DNA of 64,000 nt from Saccharopolyspora indica (GTDB lineage Bacteria > Actinomycetota > Actinomycetes > Mycobacteriales > Pseudonocardiaceae). The DNA lies in NCBI RefSeq assembly GCF_027853965.1, contig NZ_JAQGLB010000003.1, positions 434,001-498,000 on the forward strand, written 5' to 3'. Numbering within the stretch: the first letter of the stretch is position 1; each line of letters starts with the position of its first letter. The notes under the pieces are model-generated. The model saw only the letters and a program-made list of their open reading frames with translations. It searched no databases and was not told where the DNA came from. The position numbers were made by a program, and so were the translations under genes. Below, piece by piece: positions 44,231 through 52,728 of this stretch.

Positions 44231-46489
44231 ATGTCGTGGATTCGCTGGCTCGCTGAACTCGGTCTGGCGGACGTGCCGTTGGCAGGGGGCAAGGGGGCGA
44301 ACCTCGGTGAGCTCACCTCCGCGGGATTCCCGGTGCCGCCGGGATTCGCCGTGACCGCCGACGCTTACCGCGCTTGCATGTCGGAGGCCGGCGCGCAGCC
44401 GGAACTCGACCGGCTGCTGGCCGAGGCGTGCGATGCCGTCGACGAACCCGACGCACTCGGCGAATGCTGCGCTCGGCTGCAGCGTTCGGTGCACCAAGCC
44501 GGGTTGGCGGGACCGGTGCGCGCGGCTCTGCTGGAGGCGTACGCCGAGCTCGATGGCGACTGCCGGGTCGCAGTGCGGTCGTCGGCCACCGCGGAGGACG
44601 CTCCGGAGGTGTCCTTCGCCGGTGTCAACGAGAGCTTCACCAACGTTTCCGGCTCCGACGAGCTGGCAGCTCGGGTGGTCGACTGCTGGGCGTCGCTGTT
44701 CAGCCCGCGAGCGATCGTCTACCGCACGGCGCAGGGCGTGCACGAGACCCCGGCGATGGCGGTCATCGTGCAGCGAATGGTGGACGCGGACCGGTCCGGC
44801 GTGGCGTTCACCGCCAACCCGGCGAGCGGGGCGGACGACGAGGTGCTGGTGGAGGCCGGGTTCGGACTCGGCGAATCCGTCGTCAGCGGTGCCGTGGAGC
44901 CCGACACCTACACGGTCCGCAAGACCGACGCCCGGCTGCAGCACGTCAACGTCGGCCGCAAGGACTTCAAAATCGTGCGCGAGACCGGTGGTCGGCAGGC
45001 CCGGGTCGCGGTGGCGCCGGAGGAGAGCGATCAACGGGTGCTCAGCGACGGTGAGATCACCGACCTCACGCGCCTGCTGGCCCGGGTGGAGCACCACTAC
45101 CGAAGCCCGCAGGACGTGGAGTGGGCGATCGCCGACGGCACGTGGTGGCTGGTGCAGTCCCGCCCGATCACCACTCTCCGGCATCGCCCGCCCGCCGAGT
45201 CGGGTTCGATCATCGTGTCCGGGCTCGGCGCGTCCTACGGCACCGCTTCGGGCGCGGTCCGGGTGATGCAATCGCCCACCGAGGCCGGAGCACTGGTGCG
45301 CGGCGAGGTGCTGGTCGCGCCCATGACCGCACCGGACTGGTTGCCCGCCATCCGCAAGGCGGCCGCGCTGGTCACCGACAGCGGCGGGATGACCTGCCAC
45401 GCGGCGATCGTCGCCCGGGAACTGGGACTGCCGTGCGTGGTGGGCACCCGCACGGCCACCACGGCTCTCCGCGACGGCATGCAGGTCACTGTGGACGGTG
45501 CGAAGGGCACCGTCGCAGAAGGCACCGTCAGCGCGCCCCGCCAACTCACCGAGGTGGCTCGGCTCCCCGCGGGGTCCACGCCTTCCCCGGTCACTCGGAT
45601 CTACCTCAACCTCGCGATGCCCGACCAGGCTGAACGAGCGGCTGCGCTGCCCGTCGACGGAGTGGGGCTGCTGCGAGCGGAATTCCTGCTCACCGAGGCG
45701 CTCAGCGGTGAACACCCCGGCCGCATGCTCGCCGCAGGGCGGGAAGCCGAGGTGACCGCGGCGATCGCAGAAGCGCTGTCCACCATCGCGAAGGCGTTCT
45801 TCCCCCGGCCGGTCGTCTACCGCGCCGCGGACTTCCGCAGCAACGAGTTCCGCCACCTCACCGGCGGGGACGAGTTCGAACCGGCCGAGGACAACCCGAT
45901 GATCGGGTACCGCGGCTGCTACCGCTACGTGCGCGATCCGTCGTTGTTCCGGGTCGAACTCGCCGCTCTCGCCCAGGTGCGGGAGCAGAGCGCCAACCTG
46001 CACCTGATGATCCCGTTCGTGCGGACCCGGTGGGAACTGCAGAAGTGCCTGGAGGAGATCGACCGCAGCCCGCTCGGGAGCTCCGACGGGCTGCACCGGT
46101 GGGTCATGGCCGAAGTGCCCTCCGTGCAGCACTGGTTGCCCGAGTACGCGCGCATGGGCATCGACGGGGTCTCCATCGGCAGCAACGACCTCACCCAGCT
46201 CGTCCTCGGCGTCGACCGCGACTCCGAGGTGTGCGCGCCGCTGTTCGACGAGTCCGACCCGGCGGTGCTGGACGCCATCGGCACCATCATCGGCGCAGCT
46301 CGCCGGGCCGGCATCACCTCATCGCTGTGCGGGCAGGCGCCGTCCAACGACCCGGCGTTCGCCGAGCACCTGGTCCGACTGGGCATCACGTCCATCTCGG
46401 TCAACGCCGACGCGGTGCCCGCCGTGCGCCAGGCCGTGGACCTGGCCGAACGAAAGATCCTGCTGGAGGCGGCCCGGACCCGGCTCTGA
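44231..46489 (+). CDS. Phosphoenolpyruvate synthase-like enzyme
   Basis: 752 residues from the ATG at 44231 (a GTG at 44225 is in frame). Domains: N-terminal ATP-grasp PEP/pyruvate-binding domain ([22 protein letters not shown]-type start, [16 protein letters not shown]), central phosphohistidine domain with the active histidine in [15 protein letters not shown], and C-terminal PEP-utilising barrel ([33 protein letters not shown]). It would make PEP from pyruvate for gluconeogenesis, complementing the FBP aldolase/phosphatase. The stop is 4 bp from the convergent nitroreductase stop. Confidence 0.9.
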   Translation: MSWIRWLAELGLADVPLAGGKGANLGELTSAGFPVPPGFAVTADAYRACMSEAGAQPELDRLLAEACDAVDEPDALGECCARLQRSVHQAGLAGPVRAALLEAYAELDGDCRVAVRSSATAEDAPEVSFAGVNESFTNVSGSDELAARVVDCWASLFSPRAIVYRTAQGVHETPAMAVIVQRMVDADRSGVAFTANPASGADDEVLVEAGFGLGESVVSGAVEPDTYTVRKTDARLQHVNVGRKDFKIVRETGGRQARVAVAPEESDQRVLSDGEITDLTRLLARVEHHYRSPQDVEWAIADGTWWLVQSRPITTLRHRPPAESGSIIVSGLGASYGTASGAVRVMQSPTEAGALVRGEVLVAPMTAPDWLPAIRKAAALVTDSGGMTCHAAIVARELGLPCVVGTRTATTALRDGMQVTVDGAKGTVAEGTVSAPRQLTEVARLPAGSTPSPVTRIYLNLAMPDQAERAAALPVDGVGLLRAEFLLTEALSGEHPGRMLAAGREAEVTAAIAEALSTIAKAFFPRPVVYRAADFRSNEFRHLTGGDEFEPAEDNPMIGYRGCYRYVRDPSLFRVELAALAQVREQSANLHLMIPFVRTRWELQKCLEEIDRSPLGSSDGLHRWVMAEVPSVQHWLPEYARMGIDGVSIGSNDLTQLVLGVDRDSEVCAPLFDESDPAVLDAIGTIIGAARRAGITSSLCGQAPSNDPAFAEHLVRLGITSISVNADAVPAVRQAVDLAERKILLEAARTRL

Positions 46490-46493
46490 TCCC

Positions 46494-47489
46494 TCAGTCC
46501 CGCGGGAACAGCGGCGCGACCACTTCCGACAGCGGGCGGCGCGGGGTGAGCGGTCCGGGGAACTCGTGGGTCACCGGCCAGCCGACGCGGACGGCCAGCT
46601 GCGGCCAGCCGCTTCCACCGAGGACCTCCTTCCGGACCTCGTTGCGGGAGTCGGCGACCTCGCCGATCTGGCTCAAGGTGCACGTCGCCAGGCGCTGTTC
46701 AGTCGCGCTGAGCAACACCGCGCTCAGCGCCTCGCCGGTGGCCAGCCAGTCGTCGAAGGTGTCGCCGCGGGTCGACAGCACCGCCAGCACCGCACCGTCG
46801 TCCAGGACCGGCACCGGCAGTTCCCCCTCCGCCACCAGTGCGAAGTCCCGCTCGGGCATGCCGCGCAGGTGTTCGGCGGGCAGGCTGCGCGCCGGAATCC
46901 CTTCGGTGGAAGCGTGCCGCCCCGCCCAAGCAGCGAGTTCCTGCTGATACTCGGGTTGCCGACGCTGCACCGACCCGGCGTGCTCGATCGCCAGCTCCAG
47001 CTCCCGGCGCTCCCGGTCCCCCAGCGCGAAGGTGAGTGTGCAGGACTCCAGCCGGGCCACTTCCCGCAGCGGTGCCAGGACTTCCTGCGGGACCGGGTCG
47101 GTCAGGAACGGGCGCCGGTCGCTGCGCCGTTCCGATTCCGCTGCCGCCAGCGCCTCCACGTGGGGGTCGACCCCGGCCAGTTCTGCGAATTCGATGGACG
47201 CCAGGTGTTCTGGCTGCGCCGGGTTCGGGAGCCGGTGCACCCGGGCCAGCCAGCCCTCGGCCGCGAACGCGATGCGGGCGTGGTTCAGCATCGCGCCGCA
47301 GCTGATCACCATCTCCCGCCCGGTGGGGTCGATCGTCGGCAGGAGCCTCGACGGGTCCAGGTACAGGTGTGCCGAGTGCTCGGCCAGCTTCCACTTCCAC
47401 GGCTGGCTGTTGTGCACCGACGGGGCCCGGCACGCCAGGGCGAGCGCCGCGCGCATCGTCGCCTGCGACGGGATCGTTCTTCGTGACAT
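46494..47489 (-). CDS. Acg-type FMN nitroreductase family protein
   Basis: 331 residues. N-terminal ACRAPSVHNSQPWKWKL is the FMN-binding start of Acg-family nitroreductase-like proteins, and RRSDRRPFL and LSQIGEVADSRNEVRK lie further on. Acg (Rv2032) and Rv3131 are DosR-regulon members; Acg has been described as binding FMN but lacking nitroreductase activity. It lies 85 bp downstream of the hypothetical gene at 47575-48231, in the same direction. Confidence 0.87.
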   Translation of the reverse strand: MSRRTIPSQATMRAALALACRAPSVHNSQPWKWKLAEHSAHLYLDPSRLLPTIDPTGREMVISCGAMLNHARIAFAAEGWLARVHRLPNPAQPEHLASIEFAELAGVDPHVEALAAAESERRSDRRPFLTDPVPQEVLAPLREVARLESCTLTFALGDRERRELELAIEHAGSVQRRQPEYQQELAAWAGRHASTEGIPARSLPAEHLRGMPERDFALVAEGELPVPVLDDGAVLAVLSTRGDTFDDWLATGEALSAVLLSATEQRLATCTLSQIGEVADSRNEVRKEVLGGSGWPQLAVRVGWPVTHEFPGPLTPRRPLSEVVAPLFPRD

Positions 47490-47574
47490 CGCGTCACTCC
47501 CCTCGGTTTCGCCTCTTCCGCTGCACGGGTACCCGCGACGCGCGGTGCGAAGCCGAGCGGCGGGAGGGAATCCG

Positions 47575-48231
47575 TCAACCGCTCTCGACTGCTGGTCGAG
47601 CCGCTCGTCTCGCCGCGGTGCGGAGGGTGGCGCGCATGATGGCCTTGACGAACGGCCGCACCGTGCGCCAGTACAGGGTGAAGATCCGGCGGGTGATCGG
47701 ATCGTTGAGCGTGGTGCGGACGTCGTAGGTCGCCAGGCTGCCGCCGCGGCCGTAGGGGCGCACCGAGAACGCGGTCACGATCTTTCCTCGGCCCGGCTTG
47801 CCGTACTTCGCGAACTCTTCCGCCGAGACCTCCTCCATGCGCACGATCGGCGTCCAGAACCTCCCCACCGCGCCGAAGACCACCTCACGTCCTGGCTGTT
47901 CTCCCAGCTGCACCCACTCGCCGCTGGTGCACAGGTCGTCGAAGGTGAGCCTGGTCGGTTCCCGGGGCGGGACGTGTCGTTCGATCCGTTCGGGCAGTCC
48001 CCGGATCCGCCAGGCGAGGTCCGCGATCCGCGAGTGGATGTCGAGCAGATCCAGGTTCCGCAGCGCCCGGTACATCTCCTCCGGCGGAGCATCGGTCACC
48101 ACGTGCTCGACCACACCGGCGTCGCAGCGCGGCGCGAAGTCGTCGATCGTCACCGAGCGCCCGGTGACCTCCCACGTCGCCGTATCGACATCGGAGGCAT
48201 GCGTCCGCGTCTCGTCAGTCCTGTCACCCAT
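47575..48231 (-). CDS. Hypothetical protein, possibly SRPBCC-like
   Basis: 218 residues from the ATG at 48231. Mixed alpha/beta sequence with HVVTDAPPEEMYRALRNLDLLD, a cluster of strands (REVVFGAVGRFWTPIV) and a basic C-terminal helix (YWRTVRPFVKAIMRATLR). The pattern of a start strand, a helix pair and later antiparallel strands could be an SRPBCC/polyketide-cyclase-like fold, but I see no decisive motif. A degenerate box (RC GTGACCATCGCCTC) is centred 74 bp upstream. Confidence 0.6.
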   Translation of the reverse strand: MGDRTDETRTHASDVDTATWEVTGRSVTIDDFAPRCDAGVVEHVVTDAPPEEMYRALRNLDLLDIHSRIADLAWRIRGLPERIERHVPPREPTRLTFDDLCTSGEWVQLGEQPGREVVFGAVGRFWTPIVRMEEVSAEEFAKYGKPGRGKIVTAFSVRPYGRGGSLATYDVRTTLNDPITRRIFTLYWRTVRPFVKAIMRATLRTAARRAARPAVESG

Positions 48232-48298
48232 GTGCTCGCTCCTCGCCTCGATTCCGGGAGGCCCTCCTGACGGTCGGACATCCATCTCCAGCCAGGTA

Positions 48299-48312
48299 GA
48301 GGCGATGGTCAC
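48299..48312. promoter_or_regulatory. Degenerate palindromic box
   Basis: GAGGCGATGGTCAC, 10 of 14 positions, centred 74 bp before the start at 48231. A similar sequence (AGGGCTGATGGTCACC) occurs at 21211-21226. Weak but at the expected spacing. Confidence 0.3.
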
Positions 48313-48316
48313 GAGC

Positions 48317-51022
48317 TCAACCCCCTAGTTCGCGGAGGAAGGGATCACCCAGCACGCGCGGTTCCAAGCGAATCCGCGCGTCCGGGATTCGCACCCCGCT
48401 ACCGGTGGCGATGACCGGGTTGAGGTCGGCTTCGACGACCTCGGGCACCAGCTCGGCCAACCGCGCCGTTCGCAGCAGCACGTCGACCACCGCGCCGGTG
48501 TCCAGCGCTCGGTCGGCGTCGGGTCCGAACAGTCCGGGCGCGGCCCGCAGCTCATCGAGCATCTCGCAGGCATCACGAGTCGTCAGCGGGACCAGACGAC
48601 GACTGCGGTCAGCGATCAGATCGGTATCGGTTCCCCCCATGCCGAAGACGATCATCGGCCCGAAGGAGGGTTCGCTGAGCACGCCGACGAGGAATTCCCG
48701 CCCCGGTTCCACCATCGGCTGCAGCACCACCCCGCCGAAGCCGGCCCCGAAGCGCTCGCGCAAGCGCGTCCACCCCGCGCGCAGCTCAGCGACCGTGGAC
48801 ACACCGAGCAGCACACCGCCTGCCCGGCCCTTGTGCAGAACTCCCTCCGCTCTGACCTTGAGCGCAACGCTGCCGCCCAGTTCGCCGAACGCGGCGAGCG
48901 CTTCGGCTTCGGTGCGGCACAGCGTGGTGGGCACCACCGACAGGCCGAACGAGGTGAGCAGACCCTGCACCTCCTCAGGCTCCAACCACCTACCGCTGGG
49001 CGACCCGTCGAGCGCTGCGACCACCGCGGCGCGCGCAGCCCCGACGTCGATCCCGCCGAGGTCCGGCACCGCACCACGCGGCCGAGCCAGCCAGGTCGCG
49101 TATCCGACGACGTCGGCCAAGGCCCTGGCTGCGAGCGCGGGATCGGCGAACACCGGGACCTGCGACGTTCCGGCGGGCAGCGCCCGGACCGATTCCTGCT
49201 GACCCGGCCGCACCACCAGCACGGGCTTGTCGCACCCGGCGGCACGGGCTCGGGCCACGGCTTCGGCGACCGCGTCGCCGGGGTCGCCGATCGCGGTGCG
49301 CAGGACCGGCACGACGAGTGCGTGCACAGCCGGATCCCGCAGGACGACCTCGAGGCTCCTCCCGAAGGTGACCGCGTCGATGGTCGCCGTGGTGTCCACC
49401 GGATTGCGCGCGCTGGCCTGCCCCGGCAGCAGATCCGCGAGTTCTCGTTGTGCCTGCGGGAAATCCGCGAACTCCAGTCCAGCCCGCGCGCAGGCGTCCG
49501 CGGCGAGAACGCCCAGCCCGCCGGCGTTGCTGACCACCGCCACGTGCGGCCCCGCGGGCAGCGGTTGCCAGCTCAGCAGGCCGAGCACCGCGACGAGCTC
49601 TTCCCAGTCGTCGGCGCCGATAGCGCCGGTCTGCCGCAGCAGCGCGTCCCGGGTGCTGCTGGGCGTCGCGGTCGCCGCGGTGTGCGAAAGGGCAGCGCGC
49701 TGAGCGATCGGACTGCTGCCGCTGCGCAGGACCACCAAGGGCTTGGACCGGCCGATCCGCCGCGCGAGCCACGAGAACTTGCGGGGGTTGCCGAAGGACT
49801 CCAGGTAGAGGACGCCGATCCGGGTGCGCTCGTCGCGCTCCCACCACAGCAGCATGTCATTGCCGCTCACGTCGTACTTGTCCCCTGTGGACACCAGGGT
49901 GGACACACCCAGCCCGGCGGCACCCAGCCGCTCCAGCAGTGCGATCCCCACTCCGCCGGACTGCGTGACCACGCCCACCGCACCTGCCGGGATCCCGGCT
50001 GCGCCGAACGTCGCGTCCAACCGGACCTGCGGATCGGAGTTGACCAGCCCGAGGCAGTTCGGCCCCACCAGCCGCATTCCCCAACGTCGCACCGCGGTGA
50101 GCAGCCCGTTGGCGACATCCGGCAGTCCGGTGATCCCCGCCGTCACCACCACCAGCGCGTGCACACCGCACCGACCGCACTCCTCGGCAACGGTGGGAAC
50201 GCTCTCCGCCGGCACGCACACCACCGCGAGTTCCGGAGGTTCCGGGATGTCAGCCACCGACCGCACCGCAGCGACGCCGTGGACCTCGCGACCGCTGCGG
50301 TTGACCGCGTGCACCGTTCCGCCGTACCCGCCGTGAACGATGTTGCGCAGCACAGCGTTGCCTACCGATGCGGGCCGGCGTCCGGCGCCGATGACCGCCA
50401 CCGAGGCCGGGCTGAGCACTCGCCGCAGGCTGGCGACGTCCGCGATCCGCTCGCGGTCGCCGACCTTGGCCTGGTACGGCTCACCGGCGTCCAGCGCAGC
50501 CCTTACCTGGTAGCTGGAGCCGTCCAGGTGCGCCTCGTGCGGCAGGCCGCTGTCGCGCAGCACCTGGAGCATGGCCGAGTTCTCCGCCAGGACCTCGGCG
50601 ACGAACGTCCGGACGCCGCGCTGGCGAGCCACAGCGACCAGGTGCTCCAGCAGCAGGGTCGCCACCCCGCGCGCATGCCGGGCGTGCTCGACCACGAAGG
50701 CCACCTCGGCCACCTCCGGGAGCACGAGCTCGTAGTGGCCCACACCGATCAGACGCGTCCCCTCGAACGCCCCCAGCGCCACCACGTGCGCACCGCTGGG
50801 CTCCACCAGACCCCGCAGGAACTTGTTGATGCTGGCGTCCGAAGGTGCACCGAAGAACCGGAGGTAGCGGTCCTCGGCCGACAGCGCGCCGTGCAGGTGT
50901 TCGAGCTCAGCGAGGTCCCCACGCTCCAAGAACCGAACAGTGACGACGCTTCCATCGGCCAGCACCGCGCGCACGACCTGCTCGTCCACCCCGGGATTGG
51001 CCCCGCTGCCTGCCGTTGACAC
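48317..51022 (-). CDS. GNAT acetyltransferase fused to ADP-forming acyl-CoA ligase
   Basis: 901 residues from a GTG at 51022, which has GAGAGGAG upstream; the open frame reaches 51163. A GNAT domain occupies about residues 20-165 (HARHARGVATLLLEHLVAVARQ), then a CoA-binding Rossmann domain (VAVIGAGRRPASVGNAVLRN), a succinyl-CoA-ligase-like region (GPNCLGLVN, TQSGGVGIALLE) and a C-terminal ATP-grasp domain (ALKVRAEGVLHKGRAGGV). Such fusions are candidate protein-lysine acetyltransferases regulated by acyl-CoA state, or acetate-forming ligases that make ATP under oxygen limitation. In typical Pat fusions the GNAT domain is at the other end; here it is N-terminal. Confidence 0.88.
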   Translation of the reverse strand: MSTAGSGANPGVDEQVVRAVLADGSVVTVRFLERGDLAELEHLHGALSAEDRYLRFFGAPSDASINKFLRGLVEPSGAHVVALGAFEGTRLIGVGHYELVLPEVAEVAFVVEHARHARGVATLLLEHLVAVARQRGVRTFVAEVLAENSAMLQVLRDSGLPHEAHLDGSSYQVRAALDAGEPYQAKVGDRERIADVASLRRVLSPASVAVIGAGRRPASVGNAVLRNIVHGGYGGTVHAVNRSGREVHGVAAVRSVADIPEPPELAVVCVPAESVPTVAEECGRCGVHALVVVTAGITGLPDVANGLLTAVRRWGMRLVGPNCLGLVNSDPQVRLDATFGAAGIPAGAVGVVTQSGGVGIALLERLGAAGLGVSTLVSTGDKYDVSGNDMLLWWERDERTRIGVLYLESFGNPRKFSWLARRIGRSKPLVVLRSGSSPIAQRAALSHTAATATPSSTRDALLRQTGAIGADDWEELVAVLGLLSWQPLPAGPHVAVVSNAGGLGVLAADACARAGLEFADFPQAQRELADLLPGQASARNPVDTTATIDAVTFGRSLEVVLRDPAVHALVVPVLRTAIGDPGDAVAEAVARARAAGCDKPVLVVRPGQQESVRALPAGTSQVPVFADPALAARALADVVGYATWLARPRGAVPDLGGIDVGAARAAVVAALDGSPSGRWLEPEEVQGLLTSFGLSVVPTTLCRTEAEALAAFGELGGSVALKVRAEGVLHKGRAGGVLLGVSTVAELRAGWTRLRERFGAGFGGVVLQPMVEPGREFLVGVLSEPSFGPMIVFGMGGTDTDLIADRSRRLVPLTTRDACEMLDELRAAPGLFGPDADRALDTGAVVDVLLRTARLAELVPEVVEADLNPVIATGSGVRIPDARIRLEPRVLGDPFLRELGG

Positions 51023-51153
51023 CGGACCGGCTCCTCTCACCCGATTCCGCTCGGGAGAAGCGCGCTCCACCTCGGTAGCGACGATAGAGCCCGCCTGCTC
51101 TTCCAGCACTGTGGGTACTCCGCGAGCACGCCGATTCAAGGTGTGGAGCCGCC

Positions 51154-52728
51154 ATGGTCGCAACCAGCATCGATCCCCACGTCCACCGCGCTGTGCTGTT
51201 CGACATGGACGGAGTGCTGACCAACACCGCGCGTCTGCACTCCGCGGCGTGGAAGGTCTTGTTCGACCAGTACCTGGCCGAGCGTTCCCCGGCTCCGCCG
51301 GAGGACCACCGCCCGTTCACCGATGACGACTACCGGCACCACGTCGACGGCAAGTCTCGCGTCGACGGCGTCCTGGACTTCTTGCACTCCCGCGGAATCT
51401 GTCTGCCCCGCGGCGACGTGGGTGATGAAGCCGGTAGAGAGACCGCCCACGGACTGGGCAAGCTCAAGGATGAGCACTTCCTGCGCGCTCTCGACGAGCA
51501 GGGCGCGGAGGTGTTCGCCGATGCCATCTCACTCGTCGAGTCGCTGCGCCGGCACCACGTCGAGACGGCCGTGATCTCCGCCAGCCGCAATTGCGCCCGC
51601 GTGCTCGAACGCGCGGGCATCGAGCAGCTGTTCGGCGTCCGCGTCGACGGCGTGGTTGCGGCGGAACTGAAACTGCCCGGCAAACCCGATCCCGCGCTCT
51701 TCCTCGAAGCCGCCCGGCGGCTGGGCGTCCCACCGTCTCAGACCGCAGTCGTGGAAGACGCCGAAGCGGGTGTGGCGGCGGCCCGTGCTGGTGGATTCGC
51801 GCTGGTGCTCGGCGTCGACCGGGCAGGTCTGCCGAGCCGGCTGGCCGCCGCCGGGGCGGACGTGGTGGTGTCCAGCCTGGACGAGGTGGCCATCGCGTTC
51901 CCCGGGCAGCGGCGGCTGTCCGAGGTCCCCGACGGGCTCGTGCACTGGAACGAGATCAGCTCCCGGTTGCGGGATCGTCGTCCGGTGCTGCTGCTGGACT
52001 TCGACGGCACCCTCGCACCGATCCGCAAGGACCCGGCGAAGGTCTCGCTGTCGGTGCGGACCCGGACGGCGCTGCAGGACCTCGCCCGCCGGTGCCCGGT
52101 GGCCGTGATCAGCGGCCGCGATCTCAGCGATGTGCGCGGCCGGGTTCGGGTCGAGGGCGTGTGGTGCGCGGGCAGCCACGGGTTCGAGCTGGCCGGGCCC
52201 GGTGACGTGCCGATCGCGCAGGAAGCGGGCGAGGCCGCGCTGCCCGCTCTCGACGTCGCGGAACAGCGCTTGTCCGCCGAGCTGGCACCGGTGGCCGGGG
52301 CGCTGGTCGACCGCAAGCGCTTCGCGCTCGCCGTGCACTACCGCAACGTCCGGCCGGATGAGGTCGACCGAGTGATCTCAGCCACCCGGCAGGTCGGTGC
52401 AGAGCTTCCCGGACTGCGGATGGCGCACGGCCGCAAGGTGGTCGAACTGCTGCCCGACATCGACTGGAACAAGGGCCGGGCGGTGCGCTGGCTGCTGGAG
52501 CGAGCTGGACTCACAGGCCCCGAGCTCGTTCCGGTGTTCGCCGGCGACGACTACACCGACGAGGACGCGCTGCGCGAGGTCCACGAGGACGGGCTCGGCA
52601 TCGTCGTGGTCAGCGCCGAACACGGCGACCGCCCGACCTGGGCTCACTGCAGCGTCGACGGCACGCGCGCGTTGATCGATCTGCTTACCCGCATCGCGAC
52701 CCCGACCACGAGACGACCCGCGCCATGA
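51154..52728 (+). CDS. HAD phosphatase fused to trehalose-6-phosphatase
   Basis: 524 residues. The first half is a beta-phosphoglucomutase-like HAD domain (AVLFDMDGVLTNT, VISASRNCARVLERAG, VVEDAEAGVAAARAGG). The second is an OtsB trehalose-6-phosphate phosphatase (LLLDFDGTLAPIRKDP, VISGRDLSDVRG, GSHGFELAG, FAGDDYTDEDAL). The stop overlaps the next gene, a GH65 enzyme, by ATGA. In M. tuberculosis OtsB1 (Rv2006), a DosR-regulon protein, these two domains and GH65 are one polypeptide; here the fusion is split after the OtsB domain. Confidence 0.9.
   Translation: MVATSIDPHVHRAVLFDMDGVLTNTARLHSAAWKVLFDQYLAERSPAPPEDHRPFTDDDYRHHVDGKSRVDGVLDFLHSRGICLPRGDVGDEAGRETAHGLGKLKDEHFLRALDEQGAEVFADAISLVESLRRHHVETAVISASRNCARVLERAGIEQLFGVRVDGVVAAELKLPGKPDPALFLEAARRLGVPPSQTAVVEDAEAGVAAARAGGFALVLGVDRAGLPSRLAAAGADVVVSSLDEVAIAFPGQRRLSEVPDGLVHWNEISSRLRDRRPVLLLDFDGTLAPIRKDPAKVSLSVRTRTALQDLARRCPVAVISGRDLSDVRGRVRVEGVWCAGSHGFELAGPGDVPIAQEAGEAALPALDVAEQRLSAELAPVAGALVDRKRFALAVHYRNVRPDEVDRVISATRQVGAELPGLRMAHGRKVVELLPDIDWNKGRAVRWLLERAGLTGPELVPVFAGDDYTDEDALREVHEDGLGIVVVSAEHGDRPTWAHCSVDGTRALIDLLTRIATPTTRRPAP

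Noticed and set aside
44039-46132. A 697-codon minus-strand open frame
   Set aside because: Antisense of the PEP-synthase-like gene, which has all its family motifs.
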